DNA of 44,982 nucleotides, taken from a virus. The stretch is taken from IMG/VR virus record IMGVR_UViG_3300033388_004059, positions 1 through 44,982 of that record; one strand, written 5' to 3'. Shown here piece after piece: positions 1 to 7,412 of the stretch. The notes under the pieces were generated by a model that saw only the letters and a program-made list of their open reading frames with translations, was not told where the DNA came from and did no database searches. Position 1 is the stretch's first letter; every line of letters begins with the position of its first letter. Made by a program: the position numbers and the translations under genes.

Positions 1-45
1 GTCTCACATACATAAGCGCAAATTAAAAACAGGGGGAGTATTGCA

Positions 46-594
46 TTGAAAATCCAAAAGGTTAAAATAGCTAATTTAAAATCACATCCTAAAAACCCCA
101 ATCAACATCCACAAAAGCAGCTTGGTGAATTGCAATCAAGTCTCAAGGAATTTGATCAAGTCAAGAATATAGTTGTGTGGAAAGGTTTTGTTATAGCCGG
201 GAATGGTTTGTTAATAGCTGCGGAGAAACAAGGTCGGGATGAAATAGAAATCCAAGACGTGTCTGATTGGTCGGAAGAAAAAGCTATTAAATTTATGATA
301 GCTGACAACCGGCTTCCCGAGCTTGGGATAATGAATGATGAAACTTTGGCTGAAATGTTAAAAGGGTTTGATGATCCGCTTGATATTCCTGGAATTGATG
401 AAAAGTTTTTAGATGAATTAATGGGAAATATTCCAATAGAAACGCTCTCATCTGGGGAGAGCGACAATGATAATATAGTAATCAGGCTGGAAATCATATC
501 TAAAACCTGGGCAGAACACAGCGATGGTATTTTAGAAAGTATCCAAACAATGCAAAGCAATCACAAGGGATTTAGTTTTCAGGTGAATGAATGA
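46..594 (+). CDS. ParB/Srx-like nuclease-fold domain protein
   Basis: A 182-residue protein whose first ~100 residues resemble the ParB/sulfiredoxin-like N-terminal domain used by phage proteins linked to DNA modification. Visible marks are the LKSHPKNPNQHP segment (11-22), the AGNGLLIAAE segment (51-60, the place of the family's GxGR/GNGT motif, here without the Arg) and IADNRLPE (85-92). The C-terminal half is unassigned. The start is TTG at 46, chosen because AGGGGGAG lies seven bases upstream; an in-frame stop occurs at 13-15. Its stop overlaps the start of the radical SAM gene (ATGA), so the two are probably translationally coupled. In other phages such domains sit beside or are fused to DNA methyltransferases; a DNA-modification role here is inference. 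Confidence 0.75.
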   Translation: MKIQKVKIANLKSHPKNPNQHPQKQLGELQSSLKEFDQVKNIVVWKGFVIAGNGLLIAAEKQGRDEIEIQDVSDWSEEKAIKFMIADNRLPELGIMNDETLAEMLKGFDDPLDIPGIDEKFLDELMGNIPIETLSSGESDNDNIVIRLEIISKTWAEHSDGILESIQTMQSNHKGFSFQVNE

Positions 595-1910
595 AAATAG
601 GATATGTGACATTCGGAAGAGATGATTTCGGATATGCCATGTCATACGTTTTACACAAAAGCGGGATTAAGGCAAAGCGAGCATCAATGAAATCAGCTAA
701 ACATTTTGATATTCTTTTATTTTCATGTTTTTGGTGGGCACATGTATATGAGTTTGTTGGTTTTTGCATTAAGGCCGGAATCGGATATAAAAAGAAAACT
801 CCTCGAATTATAGTCGGCGGTTTCAATTCATTCAATCCGTGGGTTTTTCTGCCATGGGCACATCAGGTTGTTGTCGGTGATGGAGAAGATGTTCTTTTAG
901 CGGCAATCAACGAAGAGTTCCACCCCAGTATTTTTACTGGTATTGAAAAACAAGTAGTTTATAATCATGCCTCTATAAAAAATAATGATTTCGTTTATAA
1001 AAGTGGAACTATAAGCAGGATTGAAATAGCAAGAGGCTGTAAATATAAATGCCCATATTGCCAGCTTACTTACTTGAAAAAATACAGAGAGGCGTCTCTT
1101 GAGAGCGTACAATCTGCAATTGACAAAGTAAAAACCAAAAGAGTTGCCTTGTTTGCACCCTGTGGAATGAGTCATAAAAATTATAAAGAAATTTCTGAGT
1201 ATGTAAAAGAAAAAGGACTTGTTAATATTGCATCAGATGTTCGGTACAATGAAATAGAAAAATATAACAACAACAATACAGCTCGGATGGGGATAGAGGG
1301 TTTAAGTTATAAACTAAGAAAATCAGTAACCAAGCCGATCACGAATAAGAAATTTGTTGAAATTATAGAAAACAGATCAAATAAATGTAGAGAAATAGGC
1401 TATAAACCATCAATTCATACATATTTTATACTTGATCTGCCAGGAGAGAAAGAAGAAGACTGGGTAGAGTTTGAAGAACTTCTGGCGATGGTTAATGGAA
1501 TAAAAGGTGTTGAAGATTTAACCTGGATTATTACGGCTAATGTTTTTATGCCGTGTCCGCATACGCCATTTGAAAACAAAGAAATTCATCTTGATCGGGA
1601 TTATAATGTGATATGGCGGCATGTAATGTCTGATAGATGGAGAAAGAACAAGTTTAAGTTTACAGTGGCCGGAAGACACTCAATATTTTCTCCATATTCA
1701 AGGTTGTTATCAATGATAGCAACCAGAGGTGGACCTGAATCCGCAGAAATAATTTACAATATTGTCAATAATAAAAGATTAAAAAGATTATTCGTTGGGA
1801 AATGGGAAGCTTCTTTAAAGGCTCTTTCGAGATTTCTAAAAAATTATGGCGGGATAGAAATGTATACGAAAGAGCCTAAAAAGAAACCCTGGGAAATCGT
1901 TAAATTATGA
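591..1910 (+). CDS. Radical SAM protein with B12-binding-like N-terminal domain
   Basis: A 439-residue class-B-like radical SAM enzyme. Residues 1-100 look like the Rossmann/cobalamin-binding-type domain that precedes many MiaB/YgiQ-like radical SAM cores, including PRIIVGGFNS (71-80) and VVVGDGEDVL (93-102). The cluster-binding motif is C150-x3-C154-x2-C157 in ARGCKYKCPYC. A later stretch (HTYFILDLPGEKEEDW) matches the usual GxPGE-type element. It would bind [4Fe-4S] and SAM and perform radical chemistry; the substrate is unknown. It overlaps the ParB-like gene by four bases and reads toward TerS, but is followed by a short leftward islet. Its AT-rich codon use resembles the 5181-7400 gene more than the capsid genes, suggesting acquisition as a cassette. 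Confidence 0.85.
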   Translation: MKIGYVTFGRDDFGYAMSYVLHKSGIKAKRASMKSAKHFDILLFSCFWWAHVYEFVGFCIKAGIGYKKKTPRIIVGGFNSFNPWVFLPWAHQVVVGDGEDVLLAAINEEFHPSIFTGIEKQVVYNHASIKNNDFVYKSGTISRIEIARGCKYKCPYCQLTYLKKYREASLESVQSAIDKVKTKRVALFAPCGMSHKNYKEISEYVKEKGLVNIASDVRYNEIEKYNNNNTARMGIEGLSYKLRKSVTKPITNKKFVEIIENRSNKCREIGYKPSIHTYFILDLPGEKEEDWVEFEELLAMVNGIKGVEDLTWIITANVFMPCPHTPFENKEIHLDRDYNVIWRHVMSDRWRKNKFKFTVAGRHSIFSPYSRLLSMIATRGGPESAEIIYNIVNNKRLKRLFVGKWEASLKALSRFLKNYGGIEMYTKEPKKKPWEIVKL

Positions 1911-2087
1911 TTTTAATTCTGAAAATTGTTCATGTAGTTCTGGGTCGAGGTTTTTAAAAAAATTCGCAATCCATTGGTTCCGGTGTAACGGGAGTTTGTA
2001 AGCCGGAACGACTTCTTTTAATCGTTTGATTGATGTTGCTGGATTTTTATTAATAAATTCAGCAGCTTCTTTAGCTTTTTTTGACAT
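1905..2087 (-). CDS. Hypothetical 60-residue protein
   Basis: A small basic/acidic helical-looking protein (starts MSKKAKEAAEF) with no family I recognise. The ATG at 2087 is preceded on the minus strand by AAAGGAT with good spacing, which supports translation. It is the third gene of a leftward islet (65-residue protein, RHH protein, this one) lying between rightward genes, and its 3' end overlaps the radical SAM gene end by six bases. A hairpin (2100-2127) lies just upstream. Function unknown; the helical N-terminus could be DNA-binding but no helix-turn-helix is convincing. Confidence 0.55.
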   Translation of the reverse strand: MSKKAKEAAEFINKNPATSIKRLKEVVPAYKLPLHRNQWIANFFKNLDPELHEQFSELKS

Positions 2088-2099
2088 AAATATCCTTTC

Positions 2100-2127
2100 G
2101 GGGCGGTGTCAGCTTAACGACCGCCCC
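2100..2127. other. Short GC-rich hairpin
   Basis: An 8-bp perfect inverted repeat (GGGGCGGT at 2100-2107, ACCGCCCC at 2120-2127) with a 12-base loop stands out from AT-rich surroundings. No T-run follows on either strand, so it is not a classical terminator. It sits between the RHH gene and the ribosome binding site of the 60-residue gene, where it could attenuate the last gene of the leftward islet or protect mRNA. Confidence 0.45.
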
Positions 2128-2136
2128 CATAGCTCT

Positions 2137-2153
2137 TTGACAATCTATATTAT
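2137..2153 (+). repeat. Inverted copy of the islet promoter sequence (17 bp)
   Basis: TTGACAATCTATATTAT occurs here on the plus strand and again, exactly, on the minus strand at 2590-2574, where it forms the -35 and spacer of the islet promoter. This copy overlaps the stop codon of the RHH gene and has no good -10 at 17 bases, so it is more likely a duplicated operator or recombination scar than a working promoter. Confidence 0.6.
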
Positions 2154-2278
2154 TTGTTAGGGTAACGCTCCATAAAATCAAGGATTGCCTGTCGCATATC
2201 TATTTCATTTTCAGCGCAGGCAACCTTGAATTTGCGGAAGATCTCCGGGTCGATGTTTTTTATTGTGATTGCTTTCAT
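2150..2278 (-). CDS. Ribbon-helix-helix (CopG/Arc-like) small protein
   Basis: A 42-residue protein (MKAITIKNIDPEIFRKFK...). The N-terminal alternating strand (AITIKNI), then a helix beginning DPEIFRKFKVAC and a second helix from DMRQAILDFM, is the ribbon-helix-helix pattern of CopG/Arc/MetJ-type regulators and antitoxins. The ATG at 2278 has GGAG seven bases upstream. It lies between two other leftward small genes. A 7+1+7 palindrome overlaps the -10 of the promoter driving the islet and is a plausible operator for autoregulation. No toxin-like partner is recognisable, so an orphan regulator is as likely as an antitoxin. Confidence 0.7.
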   Translation of the reverse strand: MKAITIKNIDPEIFRKFKVACAENEIDMRQAILDFMERYPNK

Positions 2279-2306
2279 AATAAGCTCCATTACACTAGTT
2301 CTGCCA

Positions 2307-2504
2307 TTACCAAATATCAACCAACAAATTCCCTTCCCTAATCTCCTCAGTTGTGTATGTGGATTCGATGTGCTTAATTTTGTTTATTACATCCAAGTAT
2401 GTAGCAAGATCTGGATTGTTGTCGTCTTCGAGCGCGTCAAAAACGATGAAATCGTGCATTAAGTCCATTGCCTCCAATTTTTTTATGATTTGTTTTTTTG
2501 GCAT
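2307..2504 (-). CDS. Hypothetical 65-residue protein, first gene of leftward islet
   Basis: Small acidic protein beginning MPKKQIIKKLEAMD with no recognised domain. Three in-frame ATGs exist at 2519, 2510 and 2504; the last is preferred because GGAGGG (2517-2512 on the minus strand) then lies at the correct distance, whereas it overlaps or abuts the other two. It is promoter-proximal, followed by the RHH gene after about 30 bases. Confidence 0.6.
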   Translation of the reverse strand: MPKKQIIKKLEAMDLMHDFIVFDALEDDNNPDLATYLDVINKIKHIESTYTTEEIREGNLLVDIW

Positions 2505-2550
2505 TGTCATTCCCTCCATTGTTAGTGTTTAATCGGCGTTATTACCGCTT

Positions 2551-2565
2551 TCTTAATTATTAAGA
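2551..2565. promoter_or_regulatory. Palindromic operator candidate
   Basis: TCTTAATTATTAAGA is a perfect 7+1+7 palindrome that overlaps the -10 hexamer of the leftward islet promoter. RHH proteins bind inverted repeats as dimers of dimers, so autoregulation by the islet RHH protein is a reasonable inference. Confidence 0.45.
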
Positions 2566-2590
2566 TAATACATATAATATAGATTGTCAA
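2562..2590 (-). promoter_or_regulatory. Sigma70-type promoter of the leftward islet
   Basis: Reading on the minus strand, TTGACA (2590-2585) is followed after exactly 17 bases by TATCTT (2567-2562, 4/6 to TATAAT). It lies 58 bases upstream of the preferred start of the 65-residue gene, facing it, in a 140-bp AT-rich intergenic region that also serves the rightward terS gene. Confidence 0.55.
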
Positions 2591-2667
2591 GTGTTTTTTA
2601 AGAAAATGTAAAATAATTTTATATTATTGATTTTATTACAAATACCAACCAAAACAGGGGGAAACTA

Positions 2668-3168
2668 ATGGCGAAACCTGGAAAGAAACCACTACCGACT
2701 AAGATTAAGGAATTAAGGGGGGGTCGCAAAACCTATCACCGAAAAATGCCAAAAAATGAACCAAAGCCGAACAAATATGCGCGGGTTCCAAGTCCGCCGG
2801 GGCATCTGGATCGCATTGGAAAAAACGAATGGCGCAGGGTTTCCAAACAGCTCCACCAAGCAGGCTTATTGACTAAAATTGACCGCGCAGCATTGCTCGC
2901 ATATTGTACTTGCTATTCAACGTGGGTAAATGCTCAGGAACAAGTCAAGAAGCACGGAGTATTAATAAAAGCGCAATCCGGCTTTCCGATGCAGTCGCCA
3001 TATTTACAAATCGCAAATAAAGCTATGATCGAAATGCGGAAGTGGCTGGTTGAGTTTGGCATGACTCCGAGCAGTCGTAGTCGGGTAGATGCGAAAAAGT
3101 CTGAAGAAAAAAAAGATCCACTCAAAGAATTCTTAGATAAAGGTAAAAAATTGGAGGCGGTGAAATGA
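2668..3168 (+). CDS. terS: Terminase small subunit, P27 family
   Basis: A 166-residue protein beginning MAKPGKKPLPTKIKELRG, the basic N-terminus typical of P27-family small terminases (PTxLKxLxG pattern), followed by the conserved PPGHLDRIGKNEWRR segment around residues 45-60 and a helical body. It recognises concatemeric phage DNA and recruits TerL for packaging. Start ATG 2668 has AGGGGGA upstream. It overlaps the next gene by four bases. The split large subunit follows about 600 bases downstream, with two small genes in between. Confidence 0.9.
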   Translation: MAKPGKKPLPTKIKELRGGRKTYHRKMPKNEPKPNKYARVPSPPGHLDRIGKNEWRRVSKQLHQAGLLTKIDRAALLAYCTCYSTWVNAQEQVKKHGVLIKAQSGFPMQSPYLQIANKAMIEMRKWLVEFGMTPSSRSRVDAKKSEEKKDPLKEFLDKGKKLEAVK

Positions 3169-3551
3169 AGCGATATAAACAAAGGGTGATCTTCCCAATT
3201 GCTGCTACAATGATTGACGAATGTGAAATTGAAAGCTATCGGCACGATAATGGCGAATGGGTCAAGTGGGAAGATGTTAGAAAGGCTGATTGTGTTTGCA
3301 AAGATCATAGATCATGGCCAGCAGGTTGTTTTTGGAATTGTTCTTTACATGGCAAATGCGTCAATGTTGATACGCTTGATCTTCCTTCTGGTAAAATATC
3401 TGTGCAAAAAATTACAGAAACCGAAAGCATTGAGTGTAATTGTGCTGAAAAATCACAAAACTTACAAATCAAGATCAGCGATGGTACTATACCAAACCAC
3501 CCAAGGTTTAAATCTTGGATTTGTCCGGCGCATGGATATAAAAAATTATAG
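3165..3551 (+). CDS. Cysteine-rich hypothetical protein
   Basis: A 128-residue protein with ATGA overlap to terS. It contains many cysteines and histidines (CVCKDH near 43-48, CFWNCSLHGKC near 55-65, CNC near 92-94, CPAH near 120), suggesting one or two zinc sites. No catalytic domain recognised. Positioned between the terminase subunits, where phages often carry small accessory genes. Confidence 0.65.
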   Translation: MKRYKQRVIFPIAATMIDECEIESYRHDNGEWVKWEDVRKADCVCKDHRSWPAGCFWNCSLHGKCVNVDTLDLPSGKISVQKITETESIECNCAEKSQNLQIKISDGTIPNHPRFKSWICPAHGYKKL

Positions 3552-3563
3552 AAAGGAGCAAAA

Positions 3564-3794
3564 ATGAGCAAAATTATTTTAACAGAAAAAGAAAAAGAAG
3601 AAATTAAACCCATTGTGGATGAATTAGACACAGCAAGGGTTGCTTTTTCAGTCGCCTCAGCAATGATCAAACGAGCTGAGAGACGTTTATGGAAGAGACT
3701 GAAAGAAAAATGGCCTTACGTTGTATCTATTGATCATGGGGACGATGAAGATTGGGCTATAATTATAGATGACCTTCCAGATATTAGCGCATAA
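3564..3794 (+). CDS. Hypothetical 76-residue protein
   Basis: A small highly charged protein (MSKIILTEKEKEEIK) with a helical N-terminal half rich in Lys/Glu and an acidic tail (DHGDDEDWAIIIDD). GAAAGGAGC precedes the ATG with good spacing. Its stop overlaps the first base of the terL ATPase gene, so it is co-translated with packaging genes. Unknown function. Confidence 0.65.
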   Translation: MSKIILTEKEKEEIKPIVDELDTARVAFSVASAMIKRAERRLWKRLKEKWPYVVSIDHGDDEDWAIIIDDLPDISA

Positions 3795-4948
3795 TGCACC
3801 CATCCACCCAATATGCAAAAGACGTCCTTTCCGACAAGATTTTGGCTTGTCGCTGGGTCAAACTTGCCTGCCAGCGCCAGCTTGACGATCTAAAGCATGG
3901 CCACAAGAAAGGCTTATGGTTCGACGAATCCGCCGCCGATCACGCCCTTGAGTTTTTTTCTCATTTAAAACTCTGGAAGGGCAAAGAATATAAAGGCAAG
4001 GAATTTGTCTTAGGTCCGCATTATCAATTCATTATTTCTTGTCTCATGGGTTGGAAAAAAGATAATGGTTTCCGGCGATTTGAGGAAGCCCATATAGAAA
4101 TGGGCAGGAAAGGAGCGAAATCAACAATCGCTGGTGGTTTAGGCGCTTACTTTTTCATTGCAGATGGTGAAGAAGGAGCGGAAATATATACAGCAGCTGT
4201 AAAAGAAAAACAGGCAAAAATTGTATGGAATAATATTAAGAATCTGACAAAAAAATCTATATTTAAGAAATTAATTGAATATTATACAACGAATTTAAGC
4301 ATTGAAACAACATGGAGCAAATGCGAATTTGTTGTCGGTGATCCCAAAGGTCTTGATGGCCTTGATACTCATTTTGCATCATTAGATGAGCTTCATGCCC
4401 ATACAGACTCACAAATTTACGATCTTATAGTTGACTCAGTAGGTTCAAGATCCCAACCATTAGTTTTAACTATTACAACTGCTGGATTCGATCAATCCGG
4501 CGTATGTTTTCAAAATAGAATATATCTAACATCAGTTCTTAAAGGCGTAATCGAGGATGATTCGCTTTTTGGTATCATTTTCACGCTGGACATGAAAAAT
4601 GATTGGCCGGAACTGATCACGCAGCAGGAAAAAGATACCGGGAAAAAGGGAACGGTTGAGGACGACTGGACAAACGAGGATTTATGGGTAAAACCGCTGC
4701 CAGGGCTTTGCGGTATCACGAAAAATGGCATAAGATACGGAGTTGATAAAGCCGGCAACGATATTCCGGGATATATGACCAAGATTGAGCGGGTGCGAAA
4801 GAGATTTAAGGCTGCAAAAGAGATTGTTGCGAAGCAAAACAACTTTTTGACCAAAAGGATGAATGTCTGGACGCAACAGCATACGAGATGGATTGATCTT
4901 GTGCTATGGGATGGGAATTTTACGAAGGAGATATATATTGAAAGATGA
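3794..4948 (+). CDS. terL: Terminase large subunit, ATPase half (split gene)
   Basis: A 384-residue protein covering only the packaging ATPase of an HK97-type (Terminase_1) large subunit. Visible are the adenine-contact region GPHYQF (about 74-79), a Walker A-like GRKGAKS (104-110), Walker B FASLDE (194-199) and a coupling TITTAGF (226-232). The conserved end of the ATPase/linker (RMNVWTQQHTRWIDL) is present, then the sequence diverges after WDGN and stops. The nuclease half is encoded 2.5 kb downstream at 7413-8093. The divergent last residues coincide with the ribosome binding site and TTG start of the next gene, so insertion of a cassette probably split the gene. Confidence 0.9.
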   Translation: MHPSTQYAKDVLSDKILACRWVKLACQRQLDDLKHGHKKGLWFDESAADHALEFFSHLKLWKGKEYKGKEFVLGPHYQFIISCLMGWKKDNGFRRFEEAHIEMGRKGAKSTIAGGLGAYFFIADGEEGAEIYTAAVKEKQAKIVWNNIKNLTKKSIFKKLIEYYTTNLSIETTWSKCEFVVGDPKGLDGLDTHFASLDELHAHTDSQIYDLIVDSVGSRSQPLVLTITTAGFDQSGVCFQNRIYLTSVLKGVIEDDSLFGIIFTLDMKNDWPELITQQEKDTGKKGTVEDDWTNEDLWVKPLPGLCGITKNGIRYGVDKAGNDIPGYMTKIERVRKRFKAAKEIVAKQNNFLTKRMNVWTQQHTRWIDLVLWDGNFTKEIYIER

Positions 4949-5165
4949 AATAGCAATAACAGAAATTATTCAAGAATATAAACGAGCAACAAATAAATTT
5001 GGAAGTTTTGCTTCTACGCATGAAGGATATGCCGTTATTCTTGAGGAGCTTGATGAATTATGGACTGAAATAAAAAGCAATACTGATCCAAAGGGAAATA
5101 TGAGAAAGGAAGCCGTACAAGTTGCGGCTATGGGTTTTCGCTTTATCATAGACTGTTGTTCATAA
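4938..5165 (+). CDS. MazG-like nucleotide pyrophosphohydrolase-family protein
   Basis: A 75-residue protein similar in layout to short phage MazG-like proteins: FGSFASTHEGYAVI (22-34) leads into EELDE (36-40), matching the acidic EExxE metal-binding helix, then a second helix EAVQVAAMGFRF (58-69). These enzymes hydrolyse (d)NTPs to monophosphates; activity here is unproven because the protein is short. The start is TTG at 4938, with AAGGAG eight bases upstream inside the 3' end of the terminase ATPase gene, overlapping it by 11 bases. First gene of the cassette that splits terL; it could shape the nucleotide pool for the modification enzymes nearby. Confidence 0.7.
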   Translation: MKDEIAITEIIQEYKRATNKFGSFASTHEGYAVILEELDELWTEIKSNTDPKGNMRKEAVQVAAMGFRFIIDCCS

Positions 5166-5180
5166 TAATTTAGGAAAAAC

Positions 5181-7400
5181 ATGAAGCAATATTTACCAAT
5201 TATGACAGCTACATCAAACCGTAAGGGCGTATTGGATATTGATACTGTGAAAGGTTGCACTCTTGGAGTAAGAGCATATCCAGCAGGTGGTTGTTATGGG
5301 CATTGTTACGCATTAAAAACTGCCAAACGATATGGTATTGATTTTAGCAAATCTATTGCGCGTAAAGATTGTGATAGAAAAAAAATTGAGCGTATTGTTA
5401 AAAAACATCATGCATCATGGTTTCGCATAGGTTGCATGGGTGATCCTTGCCATGATTGGGATTGGACGATTGAAGTTTGTAAATGGCTTGGAAAAATTAA
5501 AACACCTGTAATTGTTACAAAGCATTGGTTGCCTATGTCTAATAATCATGCAGTAGTATTAAAAAAATGTGGTGCTGTAATTAACACATCAATAAGTCCA
5601 ATGGACGCCAAAGATGAAATAGATTATCGCTTAAAAATGTTTAAATGGTTTAAAAAAAAGGGAATAAAATCTGTACTTAGGATAGTTTCCGCACAATTTG
5701 GCAAAACCGCAGAAGGCAATAGATTAAAGCACATTCAAAACATTCTTTTTAAAAACACACCGGTAATTGATAATCCTTTAAGGATCACAGCGACAGATAA
5801 GCGCGTTATATCGGGTGATATTATAATACAACGGCATAAGGATATAGGAGGCGGGTCTATTGTTAGTGTTTTCAACCAAAGCGCATATATTGGACCGTGT
5901 AAAACGTGTCCTGATCAATGCGGTGTTGATTTTAAAAAATTATGGATAGGAGGTTATGAAATGGCAAATGGGAAAATAGATATGGTTCAAAGCGAGTATA
6001 ATCCTGATAGCATAAAGCAACTAGATTTATTTACAGATGCGATTGAATTTGAATATGTTAAAAGTGTGATTGGTTCAGGTTATGAAGAATCCGTAGCAAA
6101 ATTAGCGATAGAAGATAAAGTTGCCTACAGGGCCGCAAGAAAAAATATGCAAATTCATTCAGCCATTATACTTAAAATTAATGACAAATTTAGCGGATTT
6201 TTTACTTTCCAGGTTAATCATGAAGCAAAAGAGTTTTGTTTATTACAATCTGCGATGGATATAGACAGAAAAGATAAGAATATTTATAGCCAAATGGTAA
6301 ATAAAATAATTGAACAAAATACATACGGCTATCCTATGATAATGACTGTAAGCACAAAACATGATCTTGAATGTCCAAAAGTATTTAAAGCCATAGGATT
6401 TGAAACATATCTTACATTGAGTGGATTTGAATATATGGTTTATGGTAATCTTGAAGATGTAAGAATGAAACGCCTTGCGCACGCAACAATGACAAACGCA
6501 TGGACTACAACTCGTGCAGATTGGCTCAAGATGAAAAAGGAATGGAACGGTAAAATTGAAGCGGCTGGGGAAAAATATGATATACCTAACCCAAAGTTTG
6601 CATCACGCGATGGGTGTTGGCAAGGCAGTAACGGTTATTCAAACGTAGTACTTACCGAAAGGGTTATAGAAGACGGAAAGGTAAAAACGAAGAAAGGTAA
6701 ATCTTTTAACGGCAATGCATCGGTGCTCGATCCGGTCGCGTGTGAAGTTATATTACGCTTTTTTATGCCGAACAATGGTCGCCGGATATATAATCCCTTT
6801 GGCGGTGGTGTTCAATTCGGATTTGTATCTGGCTGTTATGGATATGATTATATCGCAAGTGAAATTCGCCAAAATCAATGTGATGCGAATAATATATTAT
6901 GCCAAGACTTGGATAGTGCAAAATGGATAAAAAGTGATAGTTCAATGTATGAACCAGAGGGAATGTTTGATTTATGCTTTAGCTGTCCCCCATACTACAG
7001 GGTCGAAAAATATATTGATTATGAGGGCGTTATCCCAGACGGTGAATTAAATAATATTGCAACCTATGAACAGTTTAGAGACACACTATTTGAAGGTTAT
7101 AAGAAAGCCATATCAAGGTTAAATGAAAACTGCTTTTTTGTTGTGATGACTGGTGATAGCAGAGATAAAACAGGCGCATATTACGGGTGTGAAGCGGAGC
7201 ATGAGCTTTTTTTCAAGAAGCAGGGATTACATCTTTATAATAAAATTATATATCTTGAATGTGAGTTCACACGGCTTGCACACGCGAAAAGGACATTGGA
7301 TTATAGAAAATTTCCAAAGCGAGAACAGAAAATTATAGTTGCCTATAAGGGTGATATGTCTGTAATAAAAGATATGTATCCAACAATTGGCAGATTGTAA
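5181..7400 (+). CDS. Triple-domain fusion: radical-SAM-like, GNAT-like, DNA methyltransferase
   Basis: A 739-residue protein. Residues ~1-255 carry C26, C38 and C42 in the arrangement GC-x11-GCYGHCYA, like the phage Gp37/Gp68 (DUF5131) and spore-lyase-like radical SAM proteins, plus C85/C90 and a CKTCPDQC cluster (C240-C247). Residues ~285-425 look GNAT-like, ending VFKAIGFETYLTLSGF. Residues ~430-739 are an amino-methyltransferase: motif I NPFGGG (538-543), acidic Glu after GYDYIASE, and catalytic motif IV SCPPYY (601-606), in the order I then IV. Such a chain could perform several steps of base modification; substrate and DNA target are unknown. It lies between the two halves of terL. The GNAT assignment is the weakest of the three. 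Confidence 0.75.
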   Translation: MKQYLPIMTATSNRKGVLDIDTVKGCTLGVRAYPAGGCYGHCYALKTAKRYGIDFSKSIARKDCDRKKIERIVKKHHASWFRIGCMGDPCHDWDWTIEVCKWLGKIKTPVIVTKHWLPMSNNHAVVLKKCGAVINTSISPMDAKDEIDYRLKMFKWFKKKGIKSVLRIVSAQFGKTAEGNRLKHIQNILFKNTPVIDNPLRITATDKRVISGDIIIQRHKDIGGGSIVSVFNQSAYIGPCKTCPDQCGVDFKKLWIGGYEMANGKIDMVQSEYNPDSIKQLDLFTDAIEFEYVKSVIGSGYEESVAKLAIEDKVAYRAARKNMQIHSAIILKINDKFSGFFTFQVNHEAKEFCLLQSAMDIDRKDKNIYSQMVNKIIEQNTYGYPMIMTVSTKHDLECPKVFKAIGFETYLTLSGFEYMVYGNLEDVRMKRLAHATMTNAWTTTRADWLKMKKEWNGKIEAAGEKYDIPNPKFASRDGCWQGSNGYSNVVLTERVIEDGKVKTKKGKSFNGNASVLDPVACEVILRFFMPNNGRRIYNPFGGGVQFGFVSGCYGYDYIASEIRQNQCDANNILCQDLDSAKWIKSDSSMYEPEGMFDLCFSCPPYYRVEKYIDYEGVIPDGELNNIATYEQFRDTLFEGYKKAISRLNENCFFVVMTGDSRDKTGAYYGCEAEHELFFKKQGLHLYNKIIYLECEFTRLAHAKRTLDYRKFPKREQKIIVAYKGDMSVIKDMYPTIGRL

Positions 7401-7412
7401 TATTGAAAAACA

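Noticed and set aside
3214-3567. 117-residue alternative plus-strand frame over the Cys-rich gene
   Set aside because: It starts internally without a ribosome binding site and lacks the terS coupling that supports the other frame.
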